Source of the DNA: an uncultured Candidatus Saccharibacteria bacterium
GTDB taxonomy: Bacteria; Patescibacteriota; Saccharimonadia; Saccharimonadales; Saccharimonadaceae
Length of the DNA: 64,000 bases
Direction of reading: 5' to 3'
NCBI GenBank assembly: GCA_937990725.1
Contig: CALKQS010000006.1
Coordinates: 1 to 64,000, forward strand
The notes beneath the pieces were generated by a model. That model was not told the origin of the DNA. It made no database searches and saw only the letters and a list, made by a program, of their open reading frames with translations. A program made the position numbers and the translations under genes. Shown one piece after another: positions 1 to 6,764 of the stretch; the stretch's first letter is position 1; the number at the start of each line of letters is the position of its first letter.

Positions 1-1192
1 TCGGATAATCGTATTCGATGTCGATCGTCTTTTTGCTGTAGTGCGCCCGATCCTCGGCCGGCACGTCCAGCTCGTGGATATGCTCTTGTTTAAGGCCTAG
101 TTCTGCCAAGAACGCATGCGTGCTGGCGAGTAGCTCATCAAACGCCTCCTGCCAATGCTCAGGATCGACGAAATACTCAATCTCCATCTGCTCAAACTCG
201 CGAGAGCGGAAGACGAAATCGCGCGGCGCAATTTCATTACGAAACGACTTGCCCTGCTGAGCGATGCCAAACGGCAGATTAGGATAAAAACTATCGACGA
301 CGTTTTTGAAATTGGTGAAGATGCCTTGAGCGGTTTCGGGACGAAGATACGTTTTTGCCCCCTTATCAAAATACATTAGCCCATTAATCTGATCAGTCTT
401 AGTCAGAGGTGTATCCTGCATAGTTTGCTCGCCATTTTTATCAAATGACCTAAACTCAGCTGTTATATAGCCTCCATTATCTATGGTTTCGGCCATACCC
501 CACTTTGCACCAACAATAGTGCTAAACATCATATTAAACTGGAAAGGAGTTCCCCATTTTTTTTCCGAACCACAATTTGGACATTTTAGCTCAGTTAAAT
601 CGTTTACATAAAACTGTGCAAAGTTTCCAGTGTATTTTCTTGCCTCTTTAAGGAGGGCGCGCAAACGATCATTGATTGTTATGTCAGTCTTTACTTCATT
701 TACAAGACCATAGAATAGGTCCTTAATGTATTCAAAATTGTACGAGCTATTTCTATAATAATCCGTAAATGCGCTCTTTAGCTCATCTATCTTTTCCATA
801 TTTTGTTCATCATCAGCTTTGACGATCTCATCACAGTAATTAATAGCTTGAGCATAGTGTTCAGTATCGATAAGCTTATCAAAACGAAAACGCATCCTAC
901 AATGAGAACATTCAATAAGTGGATCAGAAAACGTATCGACATGTCCACTGGCCTTCCACACCTTCTGATTCATCAAAATCGCCGCATCGACGCCATACAT
1001 GTCGTCGCGCTCATCGACGAATCTGCGCCACCATAGGTTCATAATATTGCGCTTCAGCTGCACGCCCAGCGGGCCATAGTCCCACGTGCCACTCAGGCCA
1101 CCATATACATCCGACCCCTGATAAATAAAGCCGCGGCGCTTACATAGGCTAATAATTGCTTCCATTGTTACATTACTCGTTGCGCTACTCAC
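1..1192 (-). CDS. glyS: glycyl-tRNA synthetase (partial, C-terminus off window)
   Basis: This is the class II homodimeric type of glycyl-tRNA synthetase, which charges tRNA-Gly in the cytoplasm. Reading down from 1192 I see the N-terminal core (RRGFIYQGSDVYGG, WDYGPLGVQLKRN), two CxxC pairs forming a zinc knuckle (ECSHC near 906, KCPNC near 578) and class II motif 2 (FRNEIAPRDF near 230). The GTG at 1192 is preferred because AAAGGA lies 5 nt upstream; the fallback is ATG at 1165. The frame is open to the left edge, so the anticodon-binding half is missing. The segment from about 345 to 935 is clearly richer in A+T than either flank although the frame is intact, which suggests a mosaic gene. 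The function is secure. Confidence 0.95.
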   Translation of the reverse strand, partial: MSSATSNVTMEAIISLCKRRGFIYQGSDVYGGLSGTWDYGPLGVQLKRNIMNLWWRRFVDERDDMYGVDAAILMNQKVWKASGHVDTFSDPLIECSHCRMRFRFDKLIDTEHYAQAINYCDEIVKADDEQNMEKIDELKSAFTDYYRNSSYNFEYIKDLFYGLVNEVKTDITINDRLRALLKEARKYTGNFAQFYVNDLTELKCPNCGSEKKWGTPFQFNMMFSTIVGAKWGMAETIDNGGYITAEFRSFDKNGEQTMQDTPLTKTDQINGLMYFDKGAKTYLRPETAQGIFTNFKNVVDSFYPNLPFGIAQQGKSFRNEIAPRDFVFRSREFEQMEIEYFVDPEHWQEAFDELLASTHAFLAELGLKQEHIHELDVPAEDRAHYSKKTIDIEYDYP

Positions 1193-1205
1193 ACGCGTCC
1201 TTTCT

Positions 1206-1255
1206 CCGCGTTGGCAACGCGGCAGCTTCATGATTGGTTCTTTGGTCTTATTATA
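1206..1255 (-). promoter_or_regulatory. glyS promoter -10 and leader hairpin
   Basis: On the minus strand a TATAAT box lies at 1255-1250. The leader that follows contains a 7-bp hairpin (CCGCGTT/AACGCGG with a GCC loop, 1206-1222) immediately before the Shine-Dalgarno. No T-box features (specifier loop, TGGNACC-like bulge) were seen. This places the structured repeat at 1301-1416 upstream of the glyS promoter, so it is probably not a glyS riboswitch. Confidence 0.5.
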
Positions 1256-1300
1256 GCATTTCTTGAGCTGGGTACGTTCTTCATCGGGTGGATGATAAAA

Positions 1301-1416
1301 CAGTACAGTATACACACCAAACCGAAAATGTTCCGGCCAGAATATATACAGAGCTCATCCGCTTGCTTAGTCACTGGCCTCCAGATATTTTCTTGTTCGG
1401 CATGTATACTGTACTG
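1301..1416. repeat. dispersed structured element, copy 1
   Basis: This is the first of three copies of an intergenic element. Its outer stem is a perfect 14-bp inverted repeat (1301-1314 with 1403-1416). Inside it are the conserved blocks CCGAAAATGTTCCGGCCAG (1322-1340) and CTGGCCTCCAGATATTTTCT (1374-1393), separated by a 33-nt variable loop. GGCCAG/CTGGCC and GAAAAT/ATTTTC pair within the element. It lies 4 nt after the recO stop and upstream of the glyS promoter. In the minus sense the last stem is followed by TTTTA, so it could act as recO's terminator or 3' element. I do not recognise the family. Confidence 0.85.
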
Positions 1417-1419
1417 CAG

Positions 1420-2094
1420 CTACACCCCAGCATGTTGCCGCGCCACCAGCCAACACTCAGGCAGGATAGCTAGCACGCCACCGACCTGTGCTACCACTGT
1501 GGGTGGGCGCGTTGCCAGCAGGCGGAGCAGCTTGATGTGCGCTGCGGCGATGTCGCCTTGGTCGCTCAGGCGCAGGCCGCGCTCCGACCCGTCATACATA
1601 TACCGTCGCTCGGGCTGGAGCGGCTGGCCTACAACGTCGCGCAGTAGGTTAAGCTCATAACCCTGCAGCGCTGCATAGTGGATGGCCAGCCAGGCTTGGG
1701 TGAGCATGATGGGCACGCTGGGCTGGTCGAGCCCCTCATATACCAAGCGCAGCACCTCATACCAGGCTGGCTCGTCTAGCATGCGGCTGGCCTGCGCTAC
1801 CAGCTGGATGGCGGCATAGCCAGCTTGTAGGCGGTCATAATCGGCCACGATTGTCTGATAATACTTCGTCAGGCGGGCCTGTGTTAGCACGCCCAGCTCA
1901 CTGCGCCCCTGACGGATGACGACATCGCTGATCGCAAAGAGCTCAACCGCCCCAGCCAGCCGGCTCTTCTCGCGCCGGACACCCTTGGCGATTACTGCCC
2001 GCTGCCCTTCTGGCGTAAGCAATTGCAGCACGCGGTCAGCCTCGCCATAGTTGGTGCGGCGCAAGACGATCGCTGTGGTGCGCTGCATACTCAT
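1420..2094 (-). CDS. recO: DNA repair protein RecO
   Basis: RecO is a RecF-pathway mediator that binds SSB and helps load RecA on gapped DNA. The 224 residues start MSMQRTTAIVLRRTNYGEAD, the typical RecO OB-fold N-terminus, followed by a helical C-terminal domain (LLRLLATRPP near residue 190). The four-cysteine zinc motif of some RecO proteins is absent. The ATG overlaps the preceding response-regulator stop as ATGA, so recO is the last gene of a kinase-regulator-recO operon. The length is slightly below that of typical RecO (about 240). Coupling to a two-component pair is unusual. Confidence 0.88.
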   Translation of the reverse strand: MSMQRTTAIVLRRTNYGEADRVLQLLTPEGQRAVIAKGVRREKSRLAGAVELFAISDVVIRQGRSELGVLTQARLTKYYQTIVADYDRLQAGYAAIQLVAQASRMLDEPAWYEVLRLVYEGLDQPSVPIMLTQAWLAIHYAALQGYELNLLRDVVGQPLQPERRYMYDGSERGLRLSDQGDIAAAHIKLLRLLATRPPTVVAQVGGVLAILPECWLVARQHAGV

Positions 2095-2483
2095 GCGATT
2101 ACCTCGCTTGGGATGTACCTGTGTAGTAAGTTCGTCACATCGCTTGGGTGCATCATTGTTTTGTCTAGCAAGGCCACCACGCCGTAGGGTGCGAGATCGG
2201 CCAAGGTCATGTCACTCGCATTATTACTACAGATGATGATGGGGATGCGCGCCGTGTCGCTATACGATTGTAGCTCGTGGAGCAGCACCAGGCCATTACC
2301 CCCGGGCATGAACATATCGAGGATGATCACCGCTGGGAGTACCTCGTCGAGCGCTGCCATGCCAGCCAGCACATCGGCCGCATAAATGGGCCTTGCACCA
2401 GCTCGCCGCACTACCGCAAGCTGCAGCTCAGCAAACCATTGGTCATCGTCGATGACCAACACCCGCGGTGGCGATTGCGTCAT
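2091..2483 (-). CDS. response regulator receiver protein (130 aa)
   Basis: This is a stand-alone CheY-like receiver with no output domain. It shows the acidic pocket (VLVIDDDQW near residue 10), the phospho-acceptor Asp in IILDMFMPGGNG, the switch residues in IIICSNNAS and the conserved Lys in LLDKTMM. I chose the ATG at 2483 because it overlaps the kinase stop (ATGA) and because the longer reading upstream is only a shadow of the kinase gene. Downstream it overlaps recO the same way. It probably signals through protein contacts rather than DNA binding. Confidence 0.85.
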   Translation of the reverse strand: MTQSPPRVLVIDDDQWFAELQLAVVRRAGARPIYAADVLAGMAALDEVLPAVIILDMFMPGGNGLVLLHELQSYSDTARIPIIICSNNASDMTLADLAPYGVVALLDKTMMHPSDVTNLLHRYIPSEVIA

Positions 2484-3217
2484 AATAACCTCTGTTGATA
2501 CACCGCCTGGAGATCGATGTAGAAGGTCGCACCATCGCGGTGCCGCACTGCCCCAATCTGCGCCTCCATCGCACTGGCAAACTGCCCTGCAATGTAGAGC
2601 CCGAGGCCACTGCTGCCGGGCCGGTTGTGCAGCGGCTGCGCGCTGACGCCAAGGCGCTGCTCCAATTGCTGCCAGAGCGATGGCGGAATGGCTGGACCAT
2701 AGTCGCGTACCGCCAGGCGGATTACCTGGCCGCCAGCTCGCCGGGAGAGTCGCACTACCACAGGTGCGTCGCCCTCGCCACTGTAGTGGAGTGCGTTGTC
2801 GGCGAAGTTGCACAGAACGCGCCGCAGGAGGTCGCGGTTGCCGAGACCTACCACTGCCCGCCGCGGCACACGTACCGCTAGGCGACGCCCCTTGGCGGCA
2901 TAGAGCGGTTGGAGCTCGGCCACAACGTCGCACGCCACCAATGCCAAGTTGAGCGGCTCGATGCCAAATAGCTCCTCGTGGAGACGGGTGGATTGCGTTA
3001 AGTCGGTAGTGAGGCGCAAGGCCCGCTCGCTGGTCAGTGCCATCCGCCGGGCTAGCTCGGCCACCTCGACGGGCGACAGCCCCCCAGCCTCCAAGCTCAG
3101 CGCCAATTGCCGCAGCAGCGCCAGTGGCGACTTGAGGTCGTGTGCCGCCGCAACAAAGAGCGACGCCTCCCCCCAGGAAGCGCCGCTCATCATAACCGCA
3201 TTCCCCTCCGTGCTCAT
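2480..3217 (-). CDS. soluble sensor histidine kinase
   Basis: This 245-residue HisKA/HATPase kinase has no transmembrane or sensory domain. The H-box is AAAHDLKSPLALLRQ (His near residue 26), the N-box NFADNALHYS, G1 VRDYGPAIPP and G2 GSSGLGLYIAGQFA. It is presumably cytoplasmic and phosphorylates the receiver encoded immediately downstream, with which it shares an ATGA junction. A TACAAT box lies 9 nt upstream of the ATG. The signal sensed cannot be inferred. Confidence 0.85.
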   Translation of the reverse strand: MSTEGNAVMMSGASWGEASLFVAAAHDLKSPLALLRQLALSLEAGGLSPVEVAELARRMALTSERALRLTTDLTQSTRLHEELFGIEPLNLALVACDVVAELQPLYAAKGRRLAVRVPRRAVVGLGNRDLLRRVLCNFADNALHYSGEGDAPVVVRLSRRAGGQVIRLAVRDYGPAIPPSLWQQLEQRLGVSAQPLHNRPGSSGLGLYIAGQFASAMEAQIGAVRHRDGATFYIDLQAVYQQRLL

Positions 3218-3258
3218 ACCAGCTGCATTGTAGCACAGATCGTCGCAATGTTCTATAT

Positions 3259-3924
3259 TTATTCGTTAAATTTGATGGTTTTTATCAGGGCCTCGTAGTC
3301 GTTATTAAATACGTCGGCATCTGTCCGCACCGTGAGCGTCCGGTCGCGCATCTTGATCACTACTGCGGTGCCACGGATATCTTTGCTAAAGTTCCCCTCC
3401 AGGCGCGTGCCCGTCAGGCCTTTGTCGTTGCTCCAGGCGCTCGACTTCAGCTCACCTTTTTTGATCTGGCTGTCGTAGTCAGCCACCGCTTTGTCGTAGA
3501 TCTTTTGCTCGATGCTAATCCGAATGGCAATCTTCTGCGTATCTGTTATTGGTGGCACGACGCGGGGGTTGAGGTACGCCTCGTATGTCTTGCCGCCGCC
3601 CTCGCTCACATCGGTGGCTTGGTAGGCACTCCAGGTCTTGGGATAATCAAAAGTCAGGCGGCCATAGTCATCTGGCCCAACAAACTGCAACATGGGCTGC
3701 TTCTCGCGCTCGGCAAATTTCTTCTCGTCTTCGTCTGCTTGCGTCTTCTTGGCCTCAGCTTGTGCTGCGGTAATTTTGCTATCTAAGTTGCTCTTGGCCT
3801 CGGTATAGTTGGTGTAGGCCCAGGCCGAAAACCCACCAAAGAGCACCACCAGTAGTGCCAGCCCAATAATAGCAAAGGTGCTACCACTAAGAAAACTTCG
3901 TCGTTTGTAAGATTGCTTCGTCAT
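3259..3924 (-). CDS. membrane-anchored extracytoplasmic protein, unknown
   Basis: The 221 residues comprise a basic N-terminus (MTKQSYKRRSF), one membrane segment (about 15-38, FAIIGLALLVVLFGGFSAW), a short charged coiled-coil stretch (about 42-75, rich in K/E/A) and a globular domain beginning near LTFDYPKTWSAY. That last motif resembles PsbP/DUF1795-like folds, but the resemblance is weak. It faces outward if the usual topology rule holds. The gene is read from a promoter whose -10 box is 6 nt before the ATG, with no Shine-Dalgarno. No function is assigned. Confidence 0.75.
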   Translation of the reverse strand: MTKQSYKRRSFLSGSTFAIIGLALLVVLFGGFSAWAYTNYTEAKSNLDSKITAAQAEAKKTQADEDEKKFAEREKQPMLQFVGPDDYGRLTFDYPKTWSAYQATDVSEGGGKTYEAYLNPRVVPPITDTQKIAIRISIEQKIYDKAVADYDSQIKKGELKSSAWSNDKGLTGTRLEGNFSKDIRGTAVVIKMRDRTLTVRTDADVFNNDYEALIKTIKFNE

Positions 3925-3930
3925 ATCCCT

Positions 3931-3936
3931 ATTATA
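3931..3936 (-). promoter_or_regulatory. -10 box 6 nt upstream of ATG (leaderless)
   Basis: TATAAT on the minus strand ends exactly 6 nt before the ATG at 3924, so transcription is expected to begin at or next to the start codon. No Shine-Dalgarno is present. Confidence 0.6.
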
Positions 3937-4017
3937 CTTATGCCTGGGGCGATAGACAAGAGCGGGATGAGGATTTGTCTATGAGCCAGAATCTCTTCGC
4001 TCGCGTAGGCTCCTCTC

Positions 4018-4139
4018 CTTACCACTTCATCCGATGGAGTGTGCAAACAGATTGCAATAATCTGTTTGCAGCCCAGCGCAAGAGGTCGACACCTGGGAGG
4101 TGTCGACCCTTATAGTGTTCCGGAGGAGGGAGTGGTAAG
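4018..4139. other. structured intergenic element with closing stem and two perfect hairpins
   Basis: A 9-bp closing stem (CTTACCACT 4018-4026 with AGTGGTAAG 4131-4139) encloses a 12-bp perfect hairpin (4042-4053/4059-4070, loop GCAAT) and an 11-bp perfect hairpin (4084-4094/4098-4108, loop GGG). They are joined by the linker GCCCAGCGCAAGA. TCC at 4030-4032 can extend the closing helix by pairing with GGA at 4125-4127. The shape is a multi-helix junction. It lies between divergent genes and upstream of the likely promoter of the gene at 4200, so it is not that gene's leader. I do not recognise the family. Confidence 0.7.
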
Positions 4140-4165
4140 TAGAGAAACAAAAATAGTGCATATTT

Positions 4166-4194
4166 GCCATTACTGGCACTATGTGCTATTCATA
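4166..4194 (+). promoter_or_regulatory. putative promoter of the gene at 4200
   Basis: TTGCCA is followed after 17 nt by TATTCA, which lies 6-7 nt before the ATG at 4200. This suggests another leaderless or nearly leaderless transcript. The -10 match is modest. Confidence 0.4.
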
Positions 4195-4199
4195 AATAT

Positions 4200-4745
4200 A
4201 TGAAACGACGCTATCTCCCGACAACACCACGCAGTATTAGTCTCACCATTATCGCCGTGCTCCTCTTGGGTATACTTGGCTATGGGGTATATCGCTGGCG
4301 AGCGACGCGGATCGACTTTACCTACTTCGAGCCATCTTCCTTGCCGGCCAATGCAACGCTTGCCCAGCGGCGTCTTATCAAGGACGAGCGCAATAACGGC
4401 ACATTTGTTCGCACGAAGCAGAGCTTCCGAGCAAAAGATGACTGGTACTATGGTATTACGCAGTGGCCAGGCCAGCATGCATCGGCAGGTGGCGGCCTCA
4501 CCAAAGATCCTCGCATAGCCTCTTGTCGCTGGGTCGAGACGCCGCACAAGCAAACCTACCGCTTATGCTATCACCATGCCGACGAGATGCTCACCACTCA
4601 TGTTGAGCTTAATCGAGGCACCACCTATCTCGAGCTGTACTTTCCTCGCCGTATTGAGCAAGCAGATATTACTACGATGATCGACTCACTCAAGCCAGCC
4701 AGCACCCTGTGGCTACCTGTGATACATCCATCAAGCGAGGACTAG
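4200..4745 (+). CDS. single-pass membrane protein, unknown
   Basis: The 181 residues starting MKRRYLPTTPRS contain one hydrophobic segment (about 11-29, LTIIAVLLLGILGYGVYRW) and an extracytoplasmic domain of about 150 residues with two cysteines in SCRWVE and RLCYHH that could form a disulfide. I chose the ATG at 4200 rather than 4164 because the earlier codons lie in the promoter region and the hydrophobic anchor starts naturally here. In size and layout it resembles the protein encoded at 3259-3924, with which it is divergently placed. The function is unknown. Confidence 0.65.
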   Translation: MKRRYLPTTPRSISLTIIAVLLLGILGYGVYRWRATRIDFTYFEPSSLPANATLAQRRLIKDERNNGTFVRTKQSFRAKDDWYYGITQWPGQHASAGGGLTKDPRIASCRWVETPHKQTYRLCYHHADEMLTTHVELNRGTTYLELYFPRRIEQADITTMIDSLKPASTLWLPVIHPSSED

Positions 4746-4751
4746 CAGAGC

Positions 4752-5261
4752 TTATGCATCGCGCTCTGCTCGCACCCGGTACAGCTTGTGCGCACCTTGC
4801 TCACGCACTGGTGCCCAGCCAGGCACGGCAAAGGCGTAGGAGATGAACCATAGGTCTGTGCCAAGGCGGGTGGCTTGCTGCTGCACATGAGCGGCCATCC
4901 GAGCAATGTCGCGCGAGTCACCAAAGGTGTAGACCACTGTGGTGCCAGTTGGAAAGTTCGTGCAGTACAGATTACCACACACCACCATCGCTTTGGTATC
5001 ACCACGCAAACGCCAGCGCGAGAGCAGGACGAGGAGCGGGTTGAGCTCCACGCCAAAGGCCCGTGCGCCCTGCTGGCGGGCAATCTTTAAGACAACGCCA
5101 TCGCCCGAGCCCATGTCTACCAAGCAATCCTCTGGCCCAAGGCGATAGAGCTTGGTCAGCGCCTGCTGCACATCGCGGTGGTGCGATGGCACATAGGGTG
5201 CCCCCGTCAGCGCCGTCACGCAAAACAGCAGGATGATGACCAACAGTGCCCACCACATCAT
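4752..5261 (-). CDS. membrane-tethered SAM-dependent methyltransferase (FAM173-like)
   Basis: This 169-residue class I methyltransferase has an N-terminal membrane anchor (about 2-20, WWALLVIILLFCVTALTG). It also carries the GAPYVPSH motif, and the SAM loop VDMGSGDGVVLKIA (about 47-60) is followed by GVELNPLLVLLSRWR. This arrangement matches the FAM173 lysine methyltransferase family. The substrate is unknown. The ATG overlaps the xseB stop by one base (TGATG), so it is probably co-translated with xseAB. Confidence 0.78.
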   Translation of the reverse strand: MMWWALLVIILLFCVTALTGAPYVPSHHRDVQQALTKLYRLGPEDCLVDMGSGDGVVLKIARQQGARAFGVELNPLLVLLSRWRLRGDTKAMVVCGNLYCTNFPTGTTVVYTFGDSRDIARMAAHVQQQATRLGTDLWFISYAFAVPGWAPVREQGAHKLYRVRAERDA

Positions 5262-5680
5262 CAGGCGGCTGCGTCCTCTGTGATGATAGTTACCTTATTT
5301 TTGATCTCTCTCAAGCGCTGGTCGATCTGCTCGGCAACGCGTGCTGCCTGCTGGTAGCGCTCTACCGCTGCCTCAAGCTCAAACTCATCACTGTCAAACC
5401 ACGCCAAGATCTCTTCCAGCTGCTCCATTTGTTCACGCAGTGAACGGTTATCTGCGTTGCTCTGCTGGCTAGGCTGCGGCGGCGCTGATGGGCTTGCTGG
5501 TGTATTATTGGGCTGGCTATAATCCGGCGTGATTCCCTCTGCTGCAAGGGCCATTGCCAGTTGGTCGTCATCACTCAGTGTGGCGCGCTTGGCCCGAGGA
5601 GCTGATGACGTGCGCCGAGTGCTGGCATTGGGAGTGGTGGCCGTTTTAGCTGGTTTTGGTGGTTGTTTTGCGTTCGACAT
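5261..5680 (-). CDS. xseB: exodeoxyribonuclease VII small subunit
   Basis: The XseB signature is in the C-terminal half (LEEILAWFDSDEFELEAAVERY, about residues 87-108, then a helix to about 130), forming the helical coil that packs on XseA. The N-terminal 80 residues are a basic Pro/Ser/Thr/Ala-rich extension that is unusual for a family normally of about 80 residues. The gene overlaps the end of xseA by 35 nt. Exonuclease VII degrades single-stranded DNA in both directions. Confidence 0.85.
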   Translation of the reverse strand: MSNAKQPPKPAKTATTPNASTRRTSSAPRAKRATLSDDDQLAMALAAEGITPDYSQPNNTPASPSAPPQPSQQSNADNRSLREQMEQLEEILAWFDSDEFELEAAVERYQQAARVAEQIDQRLREIKNKVTIITEDAAA

Positions 5681-6764
5681 GGGTTACCTCCGCTGTTATC
5701 ATATCGCTATATCGCTCGATGCTAATCGTCTGGCCGACGGCGGCTTGGCCACGCACGAGGGCGTAGCCACGCGCTAGGGTTGCTGCAGGGTTATACAGCC
5801 GGAGCCGGGCCTGCAATGCCGCACATTGCTGCTCGAGTATCTGCTGCCGCCTGGCTAACTTTGCCCGAGCTTCGGCCAGCTGATGCTGCACCGCTAGCTG
5901 CTCATCATCCGCCGTGGCGATAATCGTCTGTTTCATCATCTGCAGCTGCTCGGCCAGCCGCGCTTGCACCGCTGCGGCATCAGGCGTGATGAGCTGAGCA
6001 GCGTTAGTTGGTGTCACAGCCCGGACGTCGGCGGCGAGATCGGCCAATGTCTCATCCGTGTCGTGCCCTACCCCAACCACTGTTGGCACGCGGCTTGCAG
6101 CAATCGCCCGCACCAGCGCTTCGTCGTTAAAGACTTGCAAATCATCGGCGCTGCCGCCACCACGCACAATCGCCAGCACCTGCGGCACCGCTGCCTGGCG
6201 GTTGCAGCGCTCAATGGCGCGGATGATTCGATCGGCCGCGCCAGCACCTTGCACCGGCACCGCATAGACATCGACCTGCATGCCGCCCCAGCGCTGGCCG
6301 ATGATGGTCATAAAGTCGGCATAGCCTGCCGCCTGAGGGCTACTCACCACGGCAATGTGCTCGGGCCACTCGGGCACCGGCCGCTTGCGCTCTGGAGCAA
6401 AGAGCCCCTCCGCGCCAAGGCGCTGGCGCAGCAGCTCGAAGTTTTTCTTAATGCTCCCCTGCCCGACCGGTCGCACCTGCTGCACCGTCAGGCTGAATTT
6501 GCCGCGCGCTGTAAGCTTCGGTACGGCTTGCACCGCCACCTGCATGCCATCCTCCAGCGCCACCCGGAGCTGCCACACCATCATAAAGCAGCTCACGCTG
6601 CCTGTCTCGTCCTTGAGGTCAAAAAAAACAAACTTCCCCTGGCGCACTGCCATGCTGGCTACCTCGCCCTCGACCGTCAGTACCGGAAACGCCCCCTCCA
6701 GCACCTCGCTCGCACAGGAGAGGAAATCGCTAACGCTCAGTGGTGGGAGGTTTGTCGCGTCCAT
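5646..6764 (-). CDS. xseA: exodeoxyribonuclease VII large subunit
   Basis: This is the catalytic subunit of exonuclease VII (372 residues). It has an N-terminal OB-fold (LTVEGEVASMAVRQGKFVFF), the catalytic core motifs IAVVSSPQAAGYADF, RGGGSADDLQVFND and GVGHDTDETLADLAADVRA, and a C-terminal coiled coil (about 270-330). It is slightly shorter than the E. coli protein, with a reduced coiled coil. It overlaps the upstream membrane-protein gene by 35 nt and xseB by 35 nt, so the group is a tightly packed operon. Confidence 0.95.
   Translation of the reverse strand: MDATNLPPLSVSDFLSCASEVLEGAFPVLTVEGEVASMAVRQGKFVFFDLKDETGSVSCFMMVWQLRVALEDGMQVAVQAVPKLTARGKFSLTVQQVRPVGQGSIKKNFELLRQRLGAEGLFAPERKRPVPEWPEHIAVVSSPQAAGYADFMTIIGQRWGGMQVDVYAVPVQGAGAADRIIRAIERCNRQAAVPQVLAIVRGGGSADDLQVFNDEALVRAIAASRVPTVVGVGHDTDETLADLAADVRAVTPTNAAQLITPDAAAVQARLAEQLQMMKQTIIATADDEQLAVQHQLAEARAKLARRQQILEQQCAALQARLRLYNPAATLARGYALVRGQAAVGQTISIERYSDMITAEVTHVERKTTTKTS

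Noticed and set aside
1206..1255. T-box riboswitch upstream of glyS
   Set aside because: The leader is only about 50 nt with a 7-bp hairpin; no specifier loop, antiterminator or T-box sequence is present.
1301..1416. CRISPR repeats or tandem array
   Set aside because: The similar sequences are single, far apart (kilobases) and contain internal stems; there is no regular spacer pattern and no cas gene in the window.
1211..1660. Plus-strand frames running through element copy 1 and into recO
   Set aside because: They are shadows of recO and of the structured element; copy 2 breaks the same frame with a stop.
2484..3248. N-terminal extension of the response regulator to 385 residues
   Set aside because: The extension is a frame-shifted reading of the histidine kinase gene; the ATGA overlap at 2483 gives the natural start.
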